From: Persicitalea jodogahamensis
Lineage (GTDB): Bacteria > Bacteroidota > Bacteroidia > Cytophagales > Spirosomataceae
DNA: 64,000 nucleotides
NCBI RefSeq assembly: GCF_014651615.1
Contig: NZ_BMXF01000003.1
Coordinates: 372,001 to 436,000 of the forward strand
Direction: 5' to 3'
Each line of letters opens with the position of its first letter. Positions within the stretch are counted from its first letter, which is position 1. The notes beneath the pieces are model-generated. The model had not been told where the DNA came from. It did not search any database and was given only the letters and a program-made list of their open reading frames with translations. Below, in pieces: positions 33,886 to 42,401 of the stretch. Made by a program: the position numbers and the translations under genes.

Positions 33886-35049
33886 ATGCTTAACCGAAGA
33901 TTACTACGTTCCAAGGCTGTGCAGGCACTTTACGCCAGCCGGATATCGGCGGATGCCAATTTGCAACTTGCCAAAGATGAAATCGCAGCCTACTACGTTC
34001 CCGATCTCAACTCGATGCAGCCACAAAATCTTGAAAAGCTGGAAGGCTTGAAGCGATTGGCGTTGCTGACACTGGATGAGTATGTGGAAAACGGTCAGCC
34101 TGCCAGCGACGAGCAGGTGCCTCGCGAAGTGATTCAGACCGCTCACCGGGCTTATCAGAACTTTGTGCAACAAAACAAAGTAGATCGCCCATTGGTCGTA
34201 AAAAGGGTCTTGCAGGAAACTGAGGGAATCTACGATGAATTTTTGCGCATTCTGGCGCTTATGCTGGAACTCGCTCACCAGTCGGAGCTCGATCGGGAGC
34301 GCATTGTCCGTAATCCTGACAACCCCTTTCCGACAGCCTCCGGTTTGAACGATAACGAAGTGGTCCGGCTCATGCGCGCCGACACTGAGTTGGAAGTGGA
34401 GATCATCCGGCGGGGCATTTCCTGGGGGAACGACATGAGCATAGTGCGAAAGACATACCGTGAGGCACTATGTAAAGACGAGGATTACATTAACTACTGC
34501 GAGCAGCCAGCGCATACACCCGAAGAAGACCAGAAAATGGCTCAGCACGTGCTGAGAAATGTGATTCTGAAACACGAAATTCCCGTCGAGCATTTTGAGC
34601 AAAACGACCTGTACTGGGAGGAACACTTCGATATTATCCGCAGTATGTCCATTAAAACATTGCGGTCGGCTAATGACGGAAAAATACAATTGGCCCAACT
34701 GACCGAAGATTGGGACGAAGATCGTTTTTTTGTGGAAGAATTATTCAAGAAAGCGGTGGAGAACGATGCCGAATATGAAGGCTATATACTAGAGCAGCTA
34801 AAAAACTGGGATCTGGATCGAGTCGCTCTATTGGATATGATTATCCTGAAAGCTGCTCTGGCCGAACTGATTCACTTTCCTGGAATCCCGGTGAAAGTGA
34901 CAATAAACGAATTTATCGAGATAGCAAAGCGGTACAGTACCCTGAAAAGTGGTAGTTTTGTAAACGGAAACCTGGATCGACTAGCCAAGCGGCTGGCCGA
35001 AACAGGTGTAATTCGCAAAAGTGGCCGGGGATTGATTGACAATAAGTAG
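33886..35049 (+). CDS. nusB: transcription antitermination factor NusB (long form)
   Basis: A 387-residue protein, far longer than the 139-residue E. coli NusB. The C-terminal 130 residues (about 240-375) are the NusB domain, with RVALLDMIILKAALAELIHF and the KVTINEFIEIAKRYS helix. NusB pairs with NusE (S10) on boxA RNA to prevent early termination in rRNA operons. The N-terminal part starts with LLRSKAVQALYA, the usual NusB opening, and is expanded with Bacteroidota-specific helical sequence. It is the first gene of an operon with ytxH, DUF1573, yajC, ybbR and coaE. Confidence 0.93.
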   Translation: MLNRRLLRSKAVQALYASRISADANLQLAKDEIAAYYVPDLNSMQPQNLEKLEGLKRLALLTLDEYVENGQPASDEQVPREVIQTAHRAYQNFVQQNKVDRPLVVKRVLQETEGIYDEFLRILALMLELAHQSELDRERIVRNPDNPFPTASGLNDNEVVRLMRADTELEVEIIRRGISWGNDMSIVRKTYREALCKDEDYINYCEQPAHTPEEDQKMAQHVLRNVILKHEIPVEHFEQNDLYWEEHFDIIRSMSIKTLRSANDGKIQLAQLTEDWDEDRFFVEELFKKAVENDAEYEGYILEQLKNWDLDRVALLDMIILKAALAELIHFPGIPVKVTINEFIEIAKRYSTLKSGSFVNGNLDRLAKRLAETGVIRKSGRGLIDNK

Positions 35050-35126
35050 AACGGCTGCGTATAGGCACGTTTTTTATGCCTTTTTGGCAAACTATTCTCA
35101 ACACATAACGACTAACGAAACGATCA

Positions 35127-35429
35127 ATGAGCAAGTCAACCAGCAATTTATTCTTCTATATAACGGGCTGCGCTACGGGTATTTTTTTAGGCATTCTGTA
35201 TGCTCCCCAAAAAGGTGAGATCACCCGCGATCGCCTGACTTTCAGGCTTTCCAAATACAAGGAACAGATCGAAAAACTAATTGCCGATCTGATGGAACGC
35301 GATGATTTTCCTGAAAGTATGGCCAAAGCCGAGGGAGAAAGAGTCGTGAGTGATGCCCGAGAAAAGGCAGAGCGTCTGCTTGAAGATGTGGACAAGCTTA
35401 TGGCACAAATCAAGAATCAGAGTAATTGA
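35127..35429 (+). CDS. YtxH domain-containing protein
   Basis: A 100-residue protein with one N-terminal membrane helix (FFYITGCATGIFLGILYAP) followed by the YtxH signature APQKGEITRDRL and a charged coiled-coil helix to the C-terminus. YtxH-like proteins are small membrane-tethered coiled coils linked to general stress, with no known enzymatic activity. It sits 77 bases after nusB and 26 bases before the DUF1573 lipoprotein start, in the conserved nusB-coaE order. The ATG at 35127 gives the usual short polar N-terminus (MSKSTSN). Confidence 0.88.
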   Translation: MSKSTSNLFFYITGCATGIFLGILYAPQKGEITRDRLTFRLSKYKEQIEKLIADLMERDDFPESMAKAEGERVVSDAREKAERLLEDVDKLMAQIKNQSN

Positions 35430-35455
35430 TTCATTGTTTAAAGAATAATTTTCTT

Positions 35456-35911
35456 ATGAAAAGTAATTCAATCTTTACACTGTTTTTCTCCCTGTTTGTA
35501 ATGGCGCTCTTGGCTGGCTGCGGTGCCAAGAGTAATGAAGCCGAAGAAGGGAGAGATGACTTGAAAAGCAAGATTCCGGTCATCACTATGTTGAGCGATT
35601 CGACTTATCAATTTGGTGACATTACAGAAGGGGATGTCGTAGAACACGAATTCAAATTTAAAAATGATGGTCAGTTTCCATTGATCATTAACAACGTAAC
35701 GGCATCTTGCGGGTGTACTATTCCTGAATGGCCACGCGAACCCATTGCACCTGGAGCTGAATCTTCGATTCAGGTACGCTTCAATAGCAAAGGCAAACCC
35801 GGTCCGCAGGTGAAGACTATTACTGTGTTTGCCAACACCGAGCCCGCCTACTCCGAATTACGCATTCAGGGTATGGTGGCGGAAGCTCCCGATTCGACCT
35901 CTTCAATTTAA
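35456..35911 (+). CDS. DUF1573 domain lipoprotein
   Basis: A 151-residue lipoprotein from ATG 35456 (lipobox LLAGC). The DUF1573 domain has FGDITEGDVVEHEFKFKN, then TASCGCTIPEWP and VRFNSKGKPGPQVKTITVFAN, an immunoglobulin-like fold resembling HYDIN/ASPM domains. The CGC motif is a family hallmark and may bind a partner or metal. The function is not established; it is among the most widespread small Bacteroidota envelope proteins. An earlier ATG at 35426 overlaps ytxH and would spoil the signal peptide. It is 41 bases before yajC. Confidence 0.93.
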   Translation: MKSNSIFTLFFSLFVMALLAGCGAKSNEAEEGRDDLKSKIPVITMLSDSTYQFGDITEGDVVEHEFKFKNDGQFPLIINNVTASCGCTIPEWPREPIAPGAESSIQVRFNSKGKPGPQVKTITVFANTEPAYSELRIQGMVAEAPDSTSSI

Positions 35912-35952
35912 GTAGAACTGTTACTTATCATTATTAACCTTCCTTCAATTAA

Positions 35953-36252
35953 ATGTTAAACGTAATTCTTGCTCAAGCACAACCCGGCGGCTCTCAGGCC
36001 ATGATATATCAGGTCATAATGTGGGTCGGGATCATCGGTGTATTTTATTTCTTTATGATTCGCCCCCAGCAGAAGAAGGCTCGTGAACAAAAGGAGTTAT
36101 TAGCTGGAATTAAAAAGGGTGATGAGGTAGTGACCATCGGTGGTATGCACGGCAAAGTATTCCTGGTTGACGAAACGACCGTGACATTAGACTTGGATAA
36201 GGGCGTTAAGCTCACTTTTGACAAATCAGCCGTAAGCCGCACGGTAAAATAA
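35953..36252 (+). CDS. yajC: preprotein translocase auxiliary subunit YajC
   Basis: A 99-residue protein with one membrane helix (about 18-42) followed by IRPQQKKAREQKELLAGIKKGDEVVTIGGMHGKV, the YajC signature (quoted here in part, residues about 43-76). YajC joins SecDF at the Sec translocon and assists export of outer-membrane proteins. Length and motif order are typical. It precedes the YbbR-domain gene by a single base, so the two are probably translated from one message; secDF itself is not in this window. Confidence 0.96.
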   Translation: MLNVILAQAQPGGSQAMIYQVIMWVGIIGVFYFFMIRPQQKKAREQKELLAGIKKGDEVVTIGGMHGKVFLVDETTVTLDLDKGVKLTFDKSAVSRTVK

Positions 36253-36253
36253 A

Positions 36254-36922
36254 ATGAAGGTCTTCGCCGTCTGTTTTTTGGCTGCAGCTTTTTTTTGGCT
36301 GATGACCGCCCTAAATAAGGATGGCTATTCATTACGACTGGATTATCCAATTCATTTTGACTATGATGAAACGGAATTCGTCCCGGTAGAGCCATTGCCG
36401 AAAACGGTATCGGTAAATGTGTCGGGTAATGGTTGGAATCTACTGCGGAAATCCTGGCTAAGTTTTGCTGAACGCCCTCTTGAATATAAGGTGAGCAATC
36501 CACTAAAAGCTAACTTCATCAACACGATTTCCCTGACTGACAACCTGGCTGAGCATTTTCCTGGCATCCAGGTCAACTATGTAGTCGCCGATACCCTTGA
36601 ACTGGATTTTGAGCGAAAAAAGACTCGTATCATTCCCGTTCGAGTGGATAGTTCAGGCATCAACATGCGGCAGGGATATGTTATATCAAGTCTGATAAAC
36701 GTATCTCCTTCGTTAATTTCAGTCGAGGGCCCAGCTTCAATGCTGAATACCTATCCCGATACGATCGTAGTACGCATTCCGACCCGCAAAATCCAGAATA
36801 ACTACGACGAAATTCTCCCGCTCAACATTCCCAAGGTTCAGTCTGTTGAAGTCAGCCATTCCAATGTTCTGGTAAGTTTTGAGGTGGCCCGGATATTGCG
36901 AAACATTCCGGCTCTGCAATAA
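36254..36922 (+). CDS. YbbR-like domain protein (CdaR-related)
   Basis: A 222-residue protein with an N-terminal anchor (VFAVCFLAAAFFWLMTALNK) and at least one YbbR-type beta domain. The repeat features are PKTVSVNVSGNGWNLL and SPSLISVEGPASMLNTYPDTI. In Firmicutes the YbbR protein CdaR controls the diadenylate cyclase CdaA; in Bacteroidota the YbbR gene sits instead between yajC and coaE and its role is unclear. It overlaps coaE by one base (TAATG), which implies coupling. Confidence 0.88.
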   Translation: MKVFAVCFLAAAFFWLMTALNKDGYSLRLDYPIHFDYDETEFVPVEPLPKTVSVNVSGNGWNLLRKSWLSFAERPLEYKVSNPLKANFINTISLTDNLAEHFPGIQVNYVVADTLELDFERKKTRIIPVRVDSSGINMRQGYVISSLINVSPSLISVEGPASMLNTYPDTIVVRIPTRKIQNNYDEILPLNIPKVQSVEVSHSNVLVSFEVARILRNIPALQ

Positions 36923-37536
36923 TGAATGTGCCTAAAAAGCCCTTACAGATTGGGGTAACGGGCGGTATCGGCTCCGGTAAAAGTACCGTTTGCCGGATTT
37001 TTTCTTGTTTGGGGATTCCCGTTTATGAGGCTGATTCCCGGGCCAGGTGGCTGACAAATCATGACCCGGTTATCAGGAAGGAAGTAGTCGCGCTGTTGGG
37101 GGATGAATCCTTCACTGCCGACGGTACCTACAACCGAAAATATGTGGCTTCACGGGTTTTCTCCGACGCCCTGCTTCTTCAAAAACTCAATCAAATCATT
37201 CATCCCCGCGTACTTGCCGATAGCAACCATTGGCTTCAGCTACATGTGTCGCATCCCTACGTGATCCGGGAAGCGGCCCTGATGAACAGGGCAGGAGAGG
37301 GGAATCTGCTGGACAAAGTACTAGTAGTCACTGCCCCTTTGTCACTTAGAATCAACAGGATAAAATGGCGTGATCCCCAGCGGTCGGTAGAAGAAATTGA
37401 GGCGATTGTCAAAAATCAGATTTCTGATGAGGAGCGTTTGACACTGGCTGATCATGTGGTCGACAATGGAGAGGATGTAGCCTTGATACCGCAAGTTTTA
37501 GCCTTACATAAAATCTTACTCGGCCTGACAAATTAA
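36922..37536 (+). CDS. coaE: dephospho-CoA kinase
   Basis: A 204-residue P-loop kinase that phosphorylates the 3'-hydroxyl of dephospho-CoA, the last step of coenzyme A synthesis. The P-loop GGIGSGKST is at residues 14-22. The substrate region IPVYEADSRARWL and the lid RIKWRDPQRSVEEI match CoaE. The gene closes the nusB operon. Its 3' end overlaps that of the convergent dnaX by 4 bases, so the two transcripts interfere unless regulated. The codons for GKST contain one copy of the AAAGTACC octamer. Confidence 0.96.
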   Translation: MNVPKKPLQIGVTGGIGSGKSTVCRIFSCLGIPVYEADSRARWLTNHDPVIRKEVVALLGDESFTADGTYNRKYVASRVFSDALLLQKLNQIIHPRVLADSNHWLQLHVSHPYVIREAALMNRAGEGNLLDKVLVVTAPLSLRINRIKWRDPQRSVEEIEAIVKNQISDEERLTLADHVVDNGEDVALIPQVLALHKILLGLTN

Positions 37537-39308
37537 AACTCAATGTCCAGCCCCAGCAGTTGCTGCAATTCCAGCAGATGGGGGTTTTTTTCGGCCATTA
37601 CCGCAAACTTTTCTTTATCGGTATAGGCTACTTTTTTGGCTGCCTGCTGGTTGACCGGAAAATCCAGCGAAAGTAAGGGAGCTTCTATCCTTTCTCGCAA
37701 AAACTGAATCAACTCGTTTCGGATGGCGGCCATTGCCTCCTTTTGCAATTCGTTGTCGAGGGCAATGCGGATTACCTGACCGTCCAGTTTGAATTCGCGA
37801 TTGAAAATCAACTCCTCGGTAGCTGAATCACGCTCTATCTTTCTTTTTCTTGCGAATTCCCCCCAGAATTCATAGAGGTTATCATATGTCAGCGGGAGCT
37901 TTTCCCGTTTTTCCACAGGTTGTGGCGATTCGGTTTTTTCCAGTACTTGCGTCGTGATGGCCGGTACTTCAGTGCTGGGCGTCGTAATATGCGCCGTACT
38001 GCGGAGCTTGCTATGCGTAGACAGACTTGGCGTGACCGTGGGTGCTGCCGAAGGTGTATCTACCGAAGCTACCTGAGCCGTTGGTTTTGCTTCGTATGCT
38101 GGTGACGGCGATTCGGTAGTTAAGGCTACACCAGACTCGGTTCCGGACTCAGCTTTTTTTTTTACTTCTGCACCGGTTTCTCCGTTTATTGGCAAAGCCT
38201 GGAGCGACAATAAATCAGGTAGTTTGGCCATTTTCATGAGGCACAACTCCACGTGCAGTCGCTGATTCTTCGAAGTTTTATAGTGAATATCGCACTGACT
38301 GCCTACACTCATGGCCGAGAGCAGAAAGCTCATCCCTGAACGCTGGGATTGGTCGAGGTACTTGTTTCGGGCTACTTCCGACACTTCCAGAAGCGACACC
38401 GTTATTGGATCTTTGGTAACCAACAGGTTGCGAAGATGTTCCAGCAGACCAATGATAAACAAATGGCCGTCAAATCCTTTTCGGACTATCTCATCGAACA
38501 ACAGCAGCGATTCGGCAATACTGCCTTTCAATAACGCATCCGTGATCTTGAAGTAATAATCATAGTCCAGGATGTGAAGGTTTTCAAGTACATCGGTATA
38601 TGACAGTTCGTTATCCGGCGAGAACGTCACGTTCAGATCGAACATGGAAAGCGCGTCGCGCAAGCCACCGTCTGCCTTACGGCCTATCAATTCCAGCGCC
38701 TCACGATCGGCAATGATGCCTTCCTTGCGCGCAATTTGCTCCAAATGGTCGGCGATGTCGTTTGTCCGGATCCTGTTAAAGTCAAAAATCTGGCAGCGCG
38801 ACAAAATCGTTGGCAGAATTTTGTGCTTTTCCGTAGTGGCCAGGATAAATATCGCGTAGCTCGGCGGTTCCTCAAGCGTTTTCAGGAAGGCATTAAATGC
38901 CGCCGGAGAAAGCATATGAACCTCGTCGATGATATAGATTTTGTACTTGCCCGTCTGAGGCGGATAACGCACCTGATCAATCAAATTGCGAATGTCATCG
39001 ACGGAGTTGTTGGAAGCCGCGTCAAGCTCGTGTATGTTAAAGGAGGCGTTATTCTGGAAGCTTACGCAGGATTCGCATTCGCCGCATGGCTCGACATCGT
39101 CGCTGAGATTCTGGCAATTGATCGTCTTTGCCAGGATGCGGGCGCAGGTAGTTTTGCCCACGCCGCGTGGACCGCAGAAAAGGAAGGCCTGCGCCAGGTG
39201 ATTGGTGCGAATGGCGTTCTTGAGTGTGGTAGTAATGTGCGACTGCCCGACCACCGAATCAAAGGTGACGGGCCTATACTTGCGGGCCGATACTACGAAA
39301 TGTTCCAT
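37533..39308 (-). CDS. dnaX: DNA polymerase III subunits gamma and tau
   Basis: A 591-residue clamp-loader ATPase. Walker A is GPRGVGKT (46-53), the zinc knuckle is Cys65, Cys75, Cys78, Cys81, and Walker B is IDEVHML. Domain III of the clamp loader runs to about residue 370, then a low-complexity Ser/Thr/Pro linker and a C-terminal tau-specific domain follow. The coding strand has ten A residues in a row at codons 382-385 (VKKK). After them, a one-base slip either way meets a stop: AGC then TGA for -1 (386-residue product), or TAG after eight more codons for +1 (393 residues). This predicts a short gamma-like form, as in E. coli and Thermus. Confidence 0.96.
   Translation of the reverse strand: MEHFVVSARKYRPVTFDSVVGQSHITTTLKNAIRTNHLAQAFLFCGPRGVGKTTCARILAKTINCQNLSDDVEPCGECESCVSFQNNASFNIHELDAASNNSVDDIRNLIDQVRYPPQTGKYKIYIIDEVHMLSPAAFNAFLKTLEEPPSYAIFILATTEKHKILPTILSRCQIFDFNRIRTNDIADHLEQIARKEGIIADREALELIGRKADGGLRDALSMFDLNVTFSPDNELSYTDVLENLHILDYDYYFKITDALLKGSIAESLLLFDEIVRKGFDGHLFIIGLLEHLRNLLVTKDPITVSLLEVSEVARNKYLDQSQRSGMSFLLSAMSVGSQCDIHYKTSKNQRLHVELCLMKMAKLPDLLSLQALPINGETGAEVKKKAESGTESGVALTTESPSPAYEAKPTAQVASVDTPSAAPTVTPSLSTHSKLRSTAHITTPSTEVPAITTQVLEKTESPQPVEKREKLPLTYDNLYEFWGEFARKRKIERDSATEELIFNREFKLDGQVIRIALDNELQKEAMAAIRNELIQFLRERIEAPLLSLDFPVNQQAAKKVAYTDKEKFAVMAEKNPHLLELQQLLGLDIEF
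38154..38163 (-). promoter_or_regulatory. A10 slippery run in dnaX (predicted programmed slippage site)
   Basis: On the coding strand the run reads GTA AAA AAA AAA GCT GAG. In-frame reading gives the 591-residue tau; a gained A or a -1 shift gives AGC TGA and a 386-residue product; a lost A stops at TAG after residue 393. A GGAG sequence lies 16 bases upstream of the run, farther than the stimulatory Shine-Dalgarno of E. coli dnaX. Runs of nine or more A favour polymerase slippage, as in Thermus dnaX. Confidence 0.7.
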
Positions 39309-39389
39309 GCCTGCAAGTTACGGCTAGGGGGAGGATTTTCAAAGGAGGCCGTTTGTCTTACAATCCATATTCGGGGTAGTTCTCTGCTT

Positions 39390-39836
39390 TTAGAGCAAGC
39401 GTGCCTTCCCTGCCAAAACAGGGCGCGTGTCGGAGTCTAAAATACGTAGAAACTGTTCCGCGGAGGCCGCCTTGGTGCTACTCATGCGCAAATGCCCTTT
39501 TTCGTCGATCACCCAAATGTTCATCCGGTTTTTTTGGTAACGCAACTTGTTCTTCAGGTACAGTCGATTATTTGCTGAGAGCAGCATTGGAATTTGGACG
39601 ACAGTTATTTTCTCATGACGCAGGGTGTCAATGTACGGGTAGAGAGCTTCTATCTGTTCTTTGAGAATGTTTTTCTGATCCTCAGGAGCATAGATCACCA
39701 CCAGTTTCTCCTGCCAGCTCAGTTTTTCTTTCAAGAAATCAGGAATGTCCTGATGTTGGGCAAAAGCGGCCGGTACCATAATAAAAACGAAGGAGAGAAT
39801 GATCAATATTCGCGACAGAGGTGTGAAGAGTTTCAT
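39390..39836 (-). CDS. DUF4174 domain exported protein
   Basis: A 148-residue protein with a signal peptide (ILIILSFVFIMVPAAFA) and a thioredoxin-like DUF4174 domain. The visible family features are WQEKLVVIYAPEDQKNILKEQ, the QNRMNIWVIDEKGHLRMSS-type strand and a C-terminal LRILDSDTRP helix. There is no CxxC, so it is unlikely to be a redox enzyme. Function unknown. It lies 81 bases upstream of dnaX on the same strand but has no obvious functional link. The upstream 304 bases to groEL's terminator hold no gene. Confidence 0.85.
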   Translation of the reverse strand: MKLFTPLSRILIILSFVFIMVPAAFAQHQDIPDFLKEKLSWQEKLVVIYAPEDQKNILKEQIEALYPYIDTLRHEKITVVQIPMLLSANNRLYLKNKLRYQKNRMNIWVIDEKGHLRMSSTKAASAEQFLRILDSDTRPVLAGKARLL

Positions 39837-40140
39837 AGCTGTATTACTTGTATGTTATGCCAATGTTAAATTATTGTTAAGTTTAACGATTGTGTAGCTC
39901 AAATACAAATCTCAGGCCTCATTTTCGGTGAGTGGTTGAACAGATTCTATAAGATATTTTCTTTAAGTATTTAATTATCAGTGTAATATATTTGTGGTTT
40001 TACGGGGTCTGGTTAAATCGAGAAATCCAAATTTTAAAAAAAAAGACGCTTACTTCCCGCCAAGGAAAGTCAGGGCATAAAAAAAGGAGCGGCGCAGAAT
40101 TAATTCTGCGCCGCTCCCGGCATTCGGTATTTGGCTGGAA
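39837..40140. other. 304-base gene-poor gap with a lone -7-like element and the groEL terminator
   Basis: No credible gene is seen. A TATATTTG word on the plus strand at 39987-39994 matches TAnnTTTG, but no coding region follows before the palindrome at 40086-40117. An AT-rich stretch (39840-40000) precedes it. If the element is active it would yield an RNA of about 110-125 bases ending at the palindrome. Confidence 0.4.
40086..40117 (-). terminator. perfect 32-bp palindromic terminator of groEL
   Basis: GGAGCGGCGCAGAATT followed directly by its reverse complement (40086-40117), then on the minus strand a run of seven U (positions 40085 to 40079). It sits 24 bases beyond the groEL stop, and is a classical intrinsic terminator for the groESL transcript. 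Confidence 0.9.
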
Positions 40141-41778
40141 TTACATCATTCCACCCATGCCGCCGCCATGTCCATGGCCGCCCATGCCGCCACCTTTGTC
40201 TTCTTCAGGCTCGTCAGCAATCACGCACTCAGTCGTGAGCAACATACCTGCTACCGAAGCGGCGTTTTCAAGCGCCAGGCGAGTCACTTTCTTAGGGTCG
40301 ATGATACCCGCCTCCAGCAAGTCTTCGTAAGTATTGTCCTTGGCGTTATAGCCGTAGGCGCCCTTACCTTCTTTCACTTTCTGGATTACTACGGAACCTT
40401 CTCCACCTGAGTTGGCAACGATCGTACGGAGCGGCGACTCAACCGCCATGCGGATGATATTGATACCCGTGTTCTCGTCTTCGTTGCTGCCTTTCAGGTC
40501 ATTCAACGCTTCTACGGCACGGATCAATGCCACACCACCACCAGCTACTACGCCTTCCTCAACGGCAGCGCGGGTAGCGTGAAGGGCGTCATCGACGCGG
40601 TCTTTCTTCTCTTTCATTTCCACTTCCGTAGCTGCACCGATGTACAGGATAGCTACACCGCCTGACAATTTAGCCAGACGCTCCTGCAGCTTCTCACGGT
40701 CGTAGTCAGAAGTTGTGTTTTCGATTTGCGCCTTGATCTGGTTTACGCGGCCGTCGATATCATCCTTGGCACCTTCACCATTGATCAGGGTAGTGTTGTC
40801 TTTATCGATAATTGCCTTGTCGCAGCTACCAAGGTACTCAAGAGTTGCGTTCTCAAGTTTGAAACCACGCTCTTCGCTGATAACCTGGCCGCCCGTCAGG
40901 ATGGCGATGTCTTCCAGCATAGCTTTGCGGCGGTCGCCGAAGCCAGGAGCTTTTACGGCGGCTACTTTCAAAGCACCACGGATTTTGTTCACTACCAGCG
41001 TAGCAAGGGCTTCGCCGTCCACATCCTCAGCAAGGATGATCAAAGGACGGCCCGTCTGGGCTACGGCCTCCAATACAGGGAGCAATTCTTTCATGGAAGA
41101 AACTTTCTTCTCAGAAATCAGGATGTAAGGGCGCTCCATTTCAACCTCCATTTTCTCCGTGTTGGTCACGAAGTAAGGAGAAAGGTACCCGCGATCGAAC
41201 TGCATACCTTCCACCGTTTTAACTTCGGTTTCGGTACCACGCGCTTCTTCTACGGTGATAACACCTTCCTTCCCTACTTTCTCCATCGCCTCAGCAATCA
41301 TTTTACCGATTTCCTCGTCGTGGTTGGCAGAAATGGTAGCTACCTGGGCGATTTCCTTGGAAGTAGAGATGTTTTTCTTCTGCTCTTCCAGATTTTTTAC
41401 GATGGCACTGACAGCCTTGTCGATACCGCGCTTCAAATCCATTGGATTGGCACCGGCAGCAACGTTTTTCACACCGATAGTGTAAATGGCCTGAGCCAGA
41501 ACGGTAGCAGTAGTAGTTCCGTCACCAGCCGAATCGGCCGTTTTAGAAGCTACTTCCTTTACCAACTGAGCGCCCATGTTCTCCATGGCATCTTTCAGTT
41601 CAATTTCTTTGGCCACGGTCACGCCATCTTTCGTGATGGTAGGTGAACCGAACTTCTTATCGATAACGACGTTGCGACCACGTGGGCCGAGTGTTACCTT
41701 CACCGCGTCAGCCAGAGTATCTACACCCCGCTTGATCTTATCGCGGGCTTCTGAATCAAAAAATATTTGCTTAGACAT
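40141..41778 (-). CDS. groEL: chaperonin GroEL
   Basis: A 545-residue 60-kDa chaperonin subunit that forms the double ring folding cytosolic proteins with GroES and ATP. Diagnostic parts include [20 protein letters not shown], the nucleotide loop [11 protein letters not shown], and [17 protein letters not shown]. The C-terminal tail is GGM-rich but interrupted by His ([13 protein letters not shown]). It is 100 bases after groES on the same strand and ends at a strong terminator. Nothing suggests a second, specialised paralogue in the window. Confidence 0.99.
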   Translation of the reverse strand: MSKQIFFDSEARDKIKRGVDTLADAVKVTLGPRGRNVVIDKKFGSPTITKDGVTVAKEIELKDAMENMGAQLVKEVASKTADSAGDGTTTATVLAQAIYTIGVKNVAAGANPMDLKRGIDKAVSAIVKNLEEQKKNISTSKEIAQVATISANHDEEIGKMIAEAMEKVGKEGVITVEEARGTETEVKTVEGMQFDRGYLSPYFVTNTEKMEVEMERPYILISEKKVSSMKELLPVLEAVAQTGRPLIILAEDVDGEALATLVVNKIRGALKVAAVKAPGFGDRRKAMLEDIAILTGGQVISEERGFKLENATLEYLGSCDKAIIDKDNTTLINGEGAKDDIDGRVNQIKAQIENTTSDYDREKLQERLAKLSGGVAILYIGAATEVEMKEKKDRVDDALHATRAAVEEGVVAGGGVALIRAVEALNDLKGSNEDENTGINIIRMAVESPLRTIVANSGGEGSVVIQKVKEGKGAYGYNAKDNTYEDLLEAGIIDPKKVTRLALENAASVAGMLLTTECVIADEPEEDKGGGMGGHGHGGGMGGMM

Positions 41779-41878
41779 AACTAGTTTCTTTTTAAGTAGT
41801 TTTTGTTTTTAATGAGTGAATGATAGTATCCTCTCATTCACAATTCTCTAATGGAATGGGCAGAAAGCCCTGTCACAA

Positions 41879-42178
41879 TTAGTTGTTGATAACAGCGAAG
41901 ATATCCGACTCGCGCATGATCAGGCAATCTTTGCCATCGACGGTCAGTTCAGTGCCGGAGTACTTGCCATAAAGGACGGTATCGCCTACTTTCACAGTCA
42001 TTGGCTCGTCGGTTTTACCAGGACCAGCCGCCATTACGGTACCGCGCTGAGGCTTTTCTTTGGCGGTATCTGGGATGATGATACCAAATGCAGTTTTTTC
42101 TTCGGCGGGGGCAGGTTCTACCAGCACCCGGTCGGCCAGGGGTTGTACGCTCACTTTTTCTTCGATTAAGGTTGACAT
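41879..42178 (-). CDS. groES: co-chaperonin GroES
   Basis: A 99-residue lid of the GroEL chamber. The core [34 protein letters not shown], the mobile loop with [20 protein letters not shown] and the [12 protein letters not shown] tail are standard (segments of the protein from about residue 13 on). It is the first gene of groESL. Its 223-base upstream region, shared with a divergent gene of unknown function, holds a perfect inverted repeat and a sigma54-like promoter pattern, so its regulation looks unlike the HrcA/CIRCE system; no CIRCE element is present. Confidence 0.99.
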   Translation of the reverse strand: MSTLIEEKVSVQPLADRVLVEPAPAEEKTAFGIIIPDTAKEKPQRGTVMAAGPGKTDEPMTVKVGDTVLYGKYSGTELTVDGKDCLIMRESDIFAVINN

Positions 42179-42230
42179 ATTAATTTACAGTTTTAAGTTG
42201 TCACAAAATATTCTTGACATGAACTATACA

Positions 42231-42247
42231 GGCAGAATTTGTGCCAG
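42231..42247 (-). promoter_or_regulatory. sigma54-like -24/-12 promoter upstream of groES
   Basis: Read on the minus strand from 42247 this is CTGGCACAAATTCTGCC. It has TGGCAC, exactly ten bases between the GG and GC dinucleotides, and CTGC in place of TTGC. It would start transcription near 42220, about 40 bases before the groES ATG. A match this good is expected about once by chance in a window of this size, so position is the main support. Confidence 0.4.
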
Positions 42248-42257
42248 CCGGAATGTC

Positions 42258-42284
42258 TGTCATATTTACAGGGAGAATATGACA
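42258..42284. promoter_or_regulatory. perfect 9-9-9 inverted repeat upstream of groES
   Basis: TGTCATATT (42258-42266), a 9-base spacer, and AATATGACA (42276-42284) form a perfect inverted repeat. The geometry equals that of the CIRCE operator (9-N9-9) but the sequence is different. It ends 80 bases upstream of groES and immediately upstream of the sigma54-like element, so it is a candidate binding site for a heat-shock or other regulator. It also lies 118 bases before the divergent gene. Confidence 0.65.
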
Positions 42285-42401
42285 ATCCTATTTTTGATCA
42301 TATCTAGAAGAAAATGGGCCTCTGAACGTCCGGGAGAAAATATGATTTTGTTTTTTACCAGAAATGACTAAATTTTCGTCGTTAATCATCGTTTTTATAA
42401 C

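Noticed and set aside
38736-39440. 234-residue open frame opposite dnaX
   Set aside because: Overlaps the ATPase domain of dnaX completely and has no recognisable protein features.
40726-41646. 306-residue open frame on the plus strand across groEL
   Set aside because: Exact antisense of the conserved groEL gene; no family resemblance and explained by its codon usage.
42179-42401. CIRCE operator for HrcA upstream of groES
   Set aside because: The repeat has CIRCE geometry (9-N9-9) but not the TTAGCACTC/GAGTGCTAA sequence.
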